From: Ruminiclostridium sp.
Lineage (GTDB): Bacteria; Bacillota; Clostridia; Oscillospirales; Oscillospiraceae
Reading direction: 5' to 3'
DNA length: 21,566 nucleotides
NCBI GenBank assembly: GCA_017560855.1
Contig: JAFZEB010000028.1
Span: forward strand, 1-21,566
Below the pieces are notes generated by a model. That model searched no databases and was not told the origin of the DNA. It saw only the letters and a program-made list of their open reading frames with translations. The position numbers and the translations under genes are program-made. The first letter of the stretch is position 1, and every line of letters starts with the position of its first letter. Of the stretch, positions 13,969 to 19,089 are shown one piece after another.

Positions 13969-14249
13969 CGTTCCATCGAGGCGACGTTGTGCGATCCCAA
14001 GCTGGCCACGACAAAGATCAGTTCTTCCTGGTTTACCGGGAAGAGGGCGACTTTCTCTGGCTGGTGGACGGAAAATGCAGAAAGATTGAGACTCCAAAGA
14101 AAAAACGGCGAAAGCACGTTGTTTCGGCGGGGTTCTGGACGCACCCGGTTGCCGGCCGCATGAAAGACGGCGAGCCGGTGCTGGACAGTGAAATCAGGAA
14201 GGCCCTGGCGGTCTTCCGGAATAAGTTCAGTGATACCAAGGAGGTATGA
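13965..14249 (+). CDS. KOW-domain RNA-binding protein (L14e-like)
   Basis: This small basic protein of 94 residues has a KOW-type N-terminal segment (GDVVRSQAGHDKDQFFLV, about residues 6-23). A strongly basic patch KKKRRKH (45-51) and a less conserved C-terminal helix follow. Proteins of this size between map and infA are found in many Clostridia and are usually annotated as KOW-domain or ribosomal L14E/L27E-like proteins (COG2163). No experimental function is known to me. The context and basic charge suggest a ribosome- or rRNA-associated role. It starts inside the map stop (ATGA), with AGGTGAGGG upstream, and is followed after 3 nt by infA. Confidence 0.85.
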   Translation: MTFHRGDVVRSQAGHDKDQFFLVYREEGDFLWLVDGKCRKIETPKKKRRKHVVSAGFWTHPVAGRMKDGEPVLDSEIRKALAVFRNKFSDTKEV

Positions 14250-14252
14250 CGC

Positions 14253-14480
14253 TTGGCTAAGAGCGACATGATTGAGCTGGAGGGCACTGTTGTTGAGGCC
14301 CTGCCCAACACCACGTTCCGCGTCGATATCGGAAACGACCACATTATTCTGGCTCATATTTCCGGGAAGCTGAGGATGAATTTCATCCGTATCCTGCCGG
14401 GTGACAAAGTTACGGTCCAGATTTCCCCGTATGATCTGACACGGGGTCGGATCACCTGGCGAAGCAAATCCACCAAGTAA
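14253..14480 (+). CDS. infA: translation initiation factor IF-1, TTG start
   Basis: IF-1 (75 residues) is an OB-fold protein that fills the A site during initiation. The family blocks IELEGTVVEALPNTTFRV, LAHISGKLR and RILPGDKV, then SPYDLTRGRITWR, are all present. The only start that gives the invariant MAKSD N-terminus is TTG at 14253, with AAGGAGG (14238-14244) eight nt upstream. The next in-frame ATG, codon 6, would remove conserved residues. TTG is a rare start that may keep IF-1 below ribosomal-protein levels. It has C-terminal residues SKSTK beyond the usual 72. Confidence 0.96.
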   Translation: MAKSDMIELEGTVVEALPNTTFRVDIGNDHIILAHISGKLRMNFIRILPGDKVTVQISPYDLTRGRITWRSKSTK

Positions 14481-14509
14481 AGCTACAGGCTTACAGGAGG
14501 TAAAACGTT

Positions 14510-14623
14510 ATGAAAGTAAGACCGTCCGTTAAGCCCATGTGCGAGAAGTGCAAGATCATCAAGCGCAAGGGCAAAGTTATGGTCATTTGCGAAAACCCCA
14601 AGCATAAGCAGAGACAGGGTTAA
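14510..14623 (+). CDS. rpmJ: 50S ribosomal protein L36, zinc-binding
   Basis: L36 is a short gene of 37 codons, beginning MKVRPSVKPMCEKCK. Cys11, Cys14, Cys27 and His32 form the zinc site of the C+ type. CAGGAGGT (14494-14501) precedes the ATG by eight nt. It occupies its standard place between infA and rpsM. The zinc-containing form agrees with the zinc-type S14 upstream. Confidence 0.97.
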   Translation: MKVRPSVKPMCEKCKIIKRKGKVMVICENPKHKQRQG

Positions 14624-14641
14624 GAAGGAGGCGCTGAAACT

Positions 14642-15010
14642 ATGGCAAGAATTGCCGGCATCGACCTGCCGAAGAACAAGAGAATTGAGATTGGTCTGAC
14701 CTATATTTATGGTATCGGACGTACCAGCGCCACCAAGATTCTGGCTGAGACTGGCATTAATCCTGACACCAGAGTCAAGGACCTCACCGAGCAGGACGAA
14801 GCTGCTCTGCGTGAAGTCATCGGCCGTGATTACATGGTCGAAGGCGACCTGCGCCGCAACGTGGCAATGGACATCAAGCGCCTGAACGAGATCGGCTGCT
14901 ACAGAGGCCTGCGTCATCGTAAGGGTCTGCCCGTCCGTGGCCAGCGTACCAAGACCAACGCTCGTACCCGTAAGGGTCCCAAGCGTACCGTCGCTAACAA
15001 GAAGAAGTAA
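14642..15010 (+). CDS. rpsM: 30S ribosomal protein S13
   Basis: S13 (122 residues) lies in the 30S head and makes bridges to L5. The N-terminal MARIAGIDLPKNKRIEIGLT, the helix-two-turn-helix TYIYGIGRTSATKIL and the basic C-terminal tail (GLRHRKGLPVRGQRTKTNAR) are standard. AAGGAGG at 14625-14631 lies eleven nt upstream. It is the first gene of the classical alpha operon part. Confidence 0.98.
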   Translation: MARIAGIDLPKNKRIEIGLTYIYGIGRTSATKILAETGINPDTRVKDLTEQDEAALREVIGRDYMVEGDLRRNVAMDIKRLNEIGCYRGLRHRKGLPVRGQRTKTNARTRKGPKRTVANKKK

Positions 15011-15028
15011 GAAAGGAGGAGTATCACT

Positions 15029-15427
15029 ATGGCTAACCCCAAGAAGAAGGTTATCAGAAGACGCCGCGAGCGTAAGAACATTGAGAAGGGTGCAGTGCAT
15101 ATCAGCTCTTCCTTCAACAACACCATGGTCACCGTGACCGACACCAACGGCAATGCTCTGTCCTGGGCTTCCGCTGGCGGCCTGGGCTTCCGTGGCTCCA
15201 GAAAGTCCACTCCCTATGCTGCACAGACTGCTGCTGAGACCGCTGCTAAGGCTGCGATCGAGGCTTGCAACCTGAAGAGCGTTGAAGTGTACGTCAAGGG
15301 CCCCGGTTCCGGCCGTGAGGCAGCTATCCGTGCACTGCAGGCAGTTGGTCTGGAAGTCACCATGATCAAGGACGTGACTCCCATTCCTCACAACGGCTGC
15401 CGTCCCCCCAAGAGACGCCGCGTCTGA
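15029..15427 (+). CDS. rpsK: 30S ribosomal protein S11
   Basis: S11 (132 residues) forms the platform with S18 and S6. It contains GAVHISSSFNNTMVTVTD, the conserved GPGSGREAAIRALQAVGLEV and the terminal NGCRPPKRRRV. An Asn-Gly in the family (HNGCR here) is the known isoaspartate site in E. coli. AAAGGAGGAG (15012-15021) precedes the start. Confidence 0.98.
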   Translation: MANPKKKVIRRRRERKNIEKGAVHISSSFNNTMVTVTDTNGNALSWASAGGLGFRGSRKSTPYAAQTAAETAAKAAIEACNLKSVEVYVKGPGSGREAAIRALQAVGLEVTMIKDVTPIPHNGCRPPKRRRV

Positions 15428-15451
15428 TCGAAGGAAAGGAGAAAACATACT

Positions 15452-16054
15452 ATGGCAAAGAATATGCAGCCTATCGCCAAGCGCTGTAAGGCACTGGGCA
15501 TTTCTCCTACCGTTATGGGTTACAGCAAGAAGGAAACCAACCGTAACCCCGGCGGTCAGATGAGAAAGAAGAAGAGCGAGTACGCTCTGCAGCTGACTGA
15601 GAAGCAGAAGGTCAAGTTCGTCTATGGCATTCTGGAGAAGCAGTTCCGCTCCTATTATGAGAAGGCATCCCGTATGCCCGGCAAGACCGGTGAGAACCTG
15701 CTGGTTCTGGTCGAGCGCCGTCTGGACAACGTGGTGTATCGCCTGGGCTTCGCCATGACCCGCCGTGAGGCTCGTCAGCTGGTGAACCACGGTCACTTCA
15801 CCGTCAATGGCAAGAAGGTCAACATTCCTTCCTTCCTGGTCAAGGCTGGTGACGTGATCGAAGTCGCTGAGAAGAGCCGTGCTTCCGTGAAGTTCAAGAG
15901 ACTGACCGGTGAGGACGCTGTGATGGTGACCCTGCCCCAGTGGCTGGAGCGCGAGAAGAACACCCTGAAGGGCACTGTTACCAAGCTGCCCGTGCGTGAA
16001 GACATCGATATGCCCATCGAGGAGCACCTCATCGTCGAGCTGTACTCCAAGTAA
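15452..16054 (+). CDS. rpsD: 30S ribosomal protein S4, zinc-free type
   Basis: S4 (200 residues) starts 16S assembly and in E. coli represses the alpha operon. The S4 RNA-binding domain begins at about residue 90 (RLDNVVYRLGFAMTRREARQ) and includes VNHGHFTVNGKKVNIPS. The N-terminal zinc cluster is absent: only Cys12 remains, so this is the C-minus form. The gene lies inside the alpha operon between rpsK and rpoA, as in Clostridia but not B. subtilis. A structured gap of 80 nt follows. Confidence 0.98.
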   Translation: MAKNMQPIAKRCKALGISPTVMGYSKKETNRNPGGQMRKKKSEYALQLTEKQKVKFVYGILEKQFRSYYEKASRMPGKTGENLLVLVERRLDNVVYRLGFAMTRREARQLVNHGHFTVNGKKVNIPSFLVKAGDVIEVAEKSRASVKFKRLTGEDAVMVTLPQWLEREKNTLKGTVTKLPVREDIDMPIEEHLIVELYSK

Positions 16055-16089
16055 TAAGCTACCCTCGGCAGGAAAACGGAATGACGACA

Positions 16090-16112
16090 GGGTGGGCGCC
16101 AGCCGCCCACCC
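16090..16112 (+). promoter_or_regulatory. GC-rich hairpin between rpsD and rpoA
   Basis: A perfect 9-bp stem, GGGTGGGCG (16090-16098) with CGCCCACCC (16104-16112), has a CCAGC loop. There is no T-run, so it is not a terminator. It lies 22 nt before the rpoA start, and its end is eight nt from the AAGGAGGG site. It may separate alpha-subunit expression from that of the ribosomal proteins, or protect processed mRNA. Confidence 0.55.
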
Positions 16113-16134
16113 GACGTAAGAAGGAGGGTAACAA

Positions 16135-17082
16135 ATGGTAGAAATCGAAAAGCCGCGCATCGAGTGTATCGAGAAGCCTGGCGACAATTCCTACGGCAAG
16201 TGCATTGTCGAGCCTCTGGAGCGCGGCTATGGCACCACGTTAGGCAACTCTCTTCGCCGGATTCTGCTGTCTTCTCTGCCCGGAACTGCAGTTACGAGCA
16301 TCAAGATTGCAGGTGTTCAGCATGAATTCAGCTCGATCCCTGGTGTGAAGGAAGATGTGACTCAGATTGTCCTGAACGTGAAGGGCATCATTGCGAAGCT
16401 CTACAGCGAAGGCACCAAGACTGTTTACATCGAAGCATCCGGCGAGGGCGTGGTCACTGCCGGTGATATCAAGGCTGACAGTGAGGTGGAGATCCTCAAT
16501 CCTGAGCATCCCATCGCTACCCTGGGCCCTGATGCAGTCCTGAACATGGAGCTGACCCTGTCTCACGGCAGAGGTTATGTTCCCGCAGACCGCAACAAGA
16601 CCCCTCAGACTGTCATCGGTGTTATCCCCGTTGACTCGGTCTACACCCCTGTGAAGAAGGTCAACTACACTGTGGAGAATACCCGCGTGAAGGATCTGAC
16701 CGACTTCGACAAGCTGACTCTGGAGGTTTGGACCGACGGCACCATCGCAGCACGCGATGCAGTGTCCCTGGGCGCCCGGATCCTCTGTGATCACTTTATG
16801 CTGTTTACAGATCTCAGCGAAACCATGGGCAGCAAGTCTACCGTGGTTGAGAAGTCTCCCGACATCCGCGATAAGGTCCTGGAAATGACCATCGAGGAGC
16901 TGGATCTGTCGGTCAGAAGCTTCAACTGCCTGAAGCGTGCTAACATCAACACCGTTGAGGACCTGATTTCCAAGACCGAAGACGAGATGATGAAGGTGCG
17001 TAACCTGGGCCGGAAGTCTCTGGAAGAAGTTATTAATAAGCTGGCCATGATGGGTCTGTCCCTGGCCAGTGATGACAATTGA
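16135..17082 (+). CDS. rpoA: DNA-directed RNA polymerase alpha subunit
   Basis: RpoA (315 residues) dimerises to start RNA polymerase assembly. The N-terminal domain carries LERGYGTTLGNSLRRILLSS (residues 28-47), the dimerisation signature. The C-terminal domain (from about 245) has LSVRSFNCLKRANI, with Arg261 at the position of E. coli Arg265, which contacts UP elements, and the helix-hairpin-helix segment RNLGRKSLEEV. AAGGAGGG at 16121-16128 precedes ATG 16135. The beta subunit gene begins 2 kb downstream. Confidence 0.98.
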   Translation: MVEIEKPRIECIEKPGDNSYGKCIVEPLERGYGTTLGNSLRRILLSSLPGTAVTSIKIAGVQHEFSSIPGVKEDVTQIVLNVKGIIAKLYSEGTKTVYIEASGEGVVTAGDIKADSEVEILNPEHPIATLGPDAVLNMELTLSHGRGYVPADRNKTPQTVIGVIPVDSVYTPVKKVNYTVENTRVKDLTDFDKLTLEVWTDGTIAARDAVSLGARILCDHFMLFTDLSETMGSKSTVVEKSPDIRDKVLEMTIEELDLSVRSFNCLKRANINTVEDLISKTEDEMMKVRNLGRKSLEEVINKLAMMGLSLASDDN

Positions 17083-17088
17083 CCCGTA

Positions 17089-17105
17089 GTTCGGAACGTC
17101 CGAAC
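17089..17105 (+). promoter_or_regulatory. hairpin between rpoA and rplQ
   Basis: GTTCGGA (17089-17095) pairs perfectly with TCCGAAC (17099-17105) over an ACG loop. No T-tract follows. It fills most of the 51-nt gap and lies 28 nt before the rplQ ATG. Confidence 0.5.
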
Positions 17106-17133
17106 GATCAATACCGAAGGGAGTTGAACCAAC

Positions 17134-17475
17134 ATGTCCGGTAACCGTAAGCTCGGTAAGCCTACCGATCAGCGTAAGGCAATGCTGAGAGCCATGGTGA
17201 CCTATCTGCTGGAGAACGGTCAGATCAAGACCACTCTGGCTCGCGCCAAGGAAGTTGCTCCTCTGGCTGAGAAGATGATCACCCTGTCCAAGAAGAACGA
17301 CCTGGCTGCTTACCGTCAGGCTCTGGCTTTCATCACCAAGGAGGACGTTGCTCACAAGCTGTTCACCGAGATGAACCAGAAGTATATGACCCGCGACGGC
17401 GGCTACACCCGTATTGTCCGCATCGGTCCCCGTAAGGGCGACGCTGCAGAGATGGCTATCATCCAGCTGGTGTAA
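17134..17475 (+). CDS. rplQ: 50S ribosomal protein L17
   Basis: L17 (113 residues) is a tunnel-exit protein and the last gene of the super-operon. It starts MSGNRKLGKPTDQRKAMLRA, with the conserved TTLARAKE and the C-terminal GGYTRIVRIGPRKGDAAEMA. AAGGGAG (17117-17123) precedes the ATG. A strong terminator begins 12 nt after the stop. Confidence 0.98.
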   Translation: MSGNRKLGKPTDQRKAMLRAMVTYLLENGQIKTTLARAKEVAPLAEKMITLSKKNDLAAYRQALAFITKEDVAHKLFTEMNQKYMTRDGGYTRIVRIGPRKGDAAEMAIIQLV

Positions 17476-17487
17476 TTTAAACGTATC

Positions 17488-17523
17488 AAAGAGGCTCACT
17501 GCAAGCAGTGAGCCTCTTTTTTT
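17488..17523 (+). terminator. terminator of the S10-spc-alpha operon
   Basis: An 11-bp GC-rich stem, GAGGCTCACTG/CAGTGAGCCTC (17491-17501 with 17506-17516), is extended by AAA/TTT, with a four-nt loop and a T-run to 17523. It is the strongest terminator in the window and separates the ribosomal operon from the next promoter. Confidence 0.95.
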
Positions 17524-17525
17524 CA

Positions 17526-17554
17526 TTGCATGGCGAAGAAATCTATGGTAAAAT
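17526..17554 (+). promoter_or_regulatory. promoter of the oxidoreductase / kinase-like pair
   Basis: TTGCAT (17526-17531), 17-nt spacer, TAAAAT (17549-17554), with TG at 17546-17547 for an extended -10. It begins two nt after the preceding terminator T-run. Predicted transcript start near 17561 with a short 5' UTR containing GAGGAGGA. Confidence 0.78.
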
Positions 17555-17587
17555 CCTAGTAGAATGAAAAGAGGAGGAGAACCTGTC

Positions 17588-18181
17588 ATGCGAGTATTGT
17601 TTGTGAATGGATGCATCCGCGGCCAGGAATCCCGCACTCTGCGCCTGTGCCGTGCAGCCATCGAGCAGATGAAGGAGACCCTGGAGGATGTAACCGTGGA
17701 GGAGCTGGTCCTGGACCAGGAGGACATCCTGCCCCTGAACAGCCGGACTCTGGCCCAGCGTCATGAGCTGGAGGAAAAGGGACAGTTCGACCATCCCATG
17801 TTTCGCTTTGGCCGTCAGTTCAAGGAGGCCGATCTGATCCTGGTGGGCGCACCCTATTGGGAGTATCAGTTCCCCGCCCTGCTCCGCTGCTATCTGGAGC
17901 AGATTTCTGTGGGCGGTCTGACTTTTGTGTATGGGGAGGATGGACGTCCCCATGGCATGTGCAAGGCCAATAAGCTGTTTTATATCACCACTGCCGGCGG
18001 CCCGATCCTGGACCGGAACTGCGGCTTTGACTATATCAAGACCCTGTGCGGAAATATGCTTGGCTTTACCGATATTGACTATGTGGCAGCTGAGTGCCTG
18101 GATGTCTGGGGTGTGAATGTGGAAGAAAAGCTCCAGGAGGCAGAGGAAGCACTCCGCGGAAAGATTATGAGCTGGCGCTGA
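17588..18181 (+). CDS. NAD(P)H-dependent flavin oxidoreductase (flavodoxin fold, azoreductase-like)
   Basis: This 197-residue soluble protein has the flavodoxin-like fold of the AcpD/NQO family. The first strand is MRVLFVNGCIRG, followed by SRTLRLC, where the FMN phosphate normally binds. GAPYWEYQFPALLRCYLEQI (88-107) and GGLTFVYGEDGRPHG (109-123) match the flavin-binding and substrate-channel parts, and TTAGGP (134-139) is the second flavin loop. It probably reduces quinones, azo compounds or nitroaromatics with NAD(P)H and FMN; the substrate is not deducible. An in-frame ATG at 17564 lies upstream of GAGGAGGA (17571-17578), so ATG 17588 is chosen. It is co-transcribed with the next gene, 23 nt downstream. 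Confidence 0.85.
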   Translation: MRVLFVNGCIRGQESRTLRLCRAAIEQMKETLEDVTVEELVLDQEDILPLNSRTLAQRHELEEKGQFDHPMFRFGRQFKEADLILVGAPYWEYQFPALLRCYLEQISVGGLTFVYGEDGRPHGMCKANKLFYITTAGGPILDRNCGFDYIKTLCGNMLGFTDIDYVAAECLDVWGVNVEEKLQEAEEALRGKIMSWR

Positions 18182-18204
18182 GCCAGGTAAGAGGAGGAAT
18201 CGTT

Positions 18205-18801
18205 ATGAGCGAATTTAACAGCATCATCACCATCGGCCGTGAGTACGGTGCCGGCGGCAGAACCATTGCTAAGCGGATCTCTGAGATCCTGGGTATTCCT
18301 TTCTATGATAAGGACATCATTAAGCTGACCGCAGAGAAGACCGGTTTTTCTGAGGAAATGATCCACGACACCGAAGAGCACTCTATGGCTCGTACCATTA
18401 TGAACTGGCTGATGCCCAGCGGCGCAGCATCTTCCTATGATACCGCGATCATGGCCCAGGCCCAGACCATCCGTAAGATCGCCAAGGAAGGCCCCTGTGT
18501 GATCGTGGGCCGTGGCGCTGACTATATCCTCCGTGATTTCCCCAACGTGGTGAACGTCTTTGTTTACGCAGAGGAGGAGGATAAGGTAAAGTATGCCATG
18601 GAGACCTTCGGTGAGAGCCATGAGCAGGCTGTCCGTCGTGTTCACCACTCCGATGCAGCCCGTGAGTCTTACTATCATTACCTGACCCGGGGCAAGTGGG
18701 GCAACCTGTCCAACTACCACCTGACCCTGAACTCCAGCCCCATCGGCAAGGAAGCCTGCGCAGACGTCATCATCGCATACGCCAAGAAGCTGCAGAAGTA
18801 A
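18205..18801 (+). CDS. cytidylate-kinase-like family protein
   Basis: This 198-residue protein belongs to the cytidylate-kinase-like group (Pfam Cytidylate_kin_2). It starts with IITIGREYGAGGRTIAKRI (residues 7-25), where the phosphate loop is G-R-E-Y-G-A-G-G rather than a classical GxxxxGK[ST]. IPFYDKDIIKL, CVIVGRGADYIL (98-109) and the C-terminal CADVII follow, as in that family. No activity has been established for most members, so nucleotide-kinase function is a family-level inference and it should not be called cmk. The open frame extends upstream to 18094 inside the previous gene. GAGGAGGA (18191-18198) sets ATG 18205. Its partner is a flavin oxidoreductase; no functional link is evident. 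Confidence 0.88.
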   Translation: MSEFNSIITIGREYGAGGRTIAKRISEILGIPFYDKDIIKLTAEKTGFSEEMIHDTEEHSMARTIMNWLMPSGAASSYDTAIMAQAQTIRKIAKEGPCVIVGRGADYILRDFPNVVNVFVYAEEEDKVKYAMETFGESHEQAVRRVHHSDAARESYYHYLTRGKWGNLSNYHLTLNSSPIGKEACADVIIAYAKKLQK

Positions 18802-18818
18802 ACACCATGTAGAAAATC

Positions 18819-18853
18819 AAAATCGCCTACCCATTTAGGGTAGGCGATTTTTC
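18819..18853 (+). terminator. terminator after the kinase-like gene
   Basis: A perfect 14-bp stem (18819-18832 with 18838-18851), rich in GCCTACCC, has an ATTTA loop and ends in TTTTT. The A-run at its 5' side means it could work in both directions, but no gene converges here. Confidence 0.93.
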
Positions 18854-18891
18854 TAAAAGTACAGGTAAAAACAAAAAATCCCGGAAAGTCA

Positions 18892-18920
18892 TTGACTTCC
18901 AGGTGCTCCAATGGTATAAT
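18892..18920 (+). promoter_or_regulatory. promoter of rpoB
   Basis: TTGACT (18892-18897), 17-nt spacer, perfect TATAAT (18915-18920), with TG at 18912-18913. It is near-consensus and the strongest-looking promoter besides that of the S10 operon. Transcript start near 18927. Confidence 0.88.
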
Positions 18921-18926
18921 ATCTTG

Positions 18927-19089
18927 ATTTTATCTTCGACTTGAACGGGGATACCCGCCCATCTTGAGGATAGTATAGCAGAAACCACCCCAAAAGACAA
19001 GACCCAACGAAAACTTTCTTCCACGCACCCGCGTGATCGCAAAACTTTGGATGAATCAACCTGTTCAACGAAAGGACTGGTCAAGAGCA
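18927..19089 (+). promoter_or_regulatory. rpoB leader of about 160 nt
   Basis: The leader has no convincing reading frame. Visible stems are CGGG/CCCG (18946-18957, loop GATA) and CACGC/GCGTG (19022-19035, loop ACCC). CTTGA occurs at 18940 and 18963, and AAAACTTT at 19010 and 19041. No intrinsic terminator was found. The length suggests post-transcriptional control, but no known leader class was recognised. Confidence 0.45.

Noticed and set aside
18094..18204. A 37-residue N-terminal extension of the kinase-like protein.
   Set aside because: It would overlap the previous gene out of frame and lie before the GAGGAGGA site that fits ATG 18205.
19051..19089. An earlier rpoB start at ATG 19051.
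   Set aside because: No Shine-Dalgarno upstream and 13 residues not seen in the family; ATG 19090 has AAAGGA, though at a long spacing.
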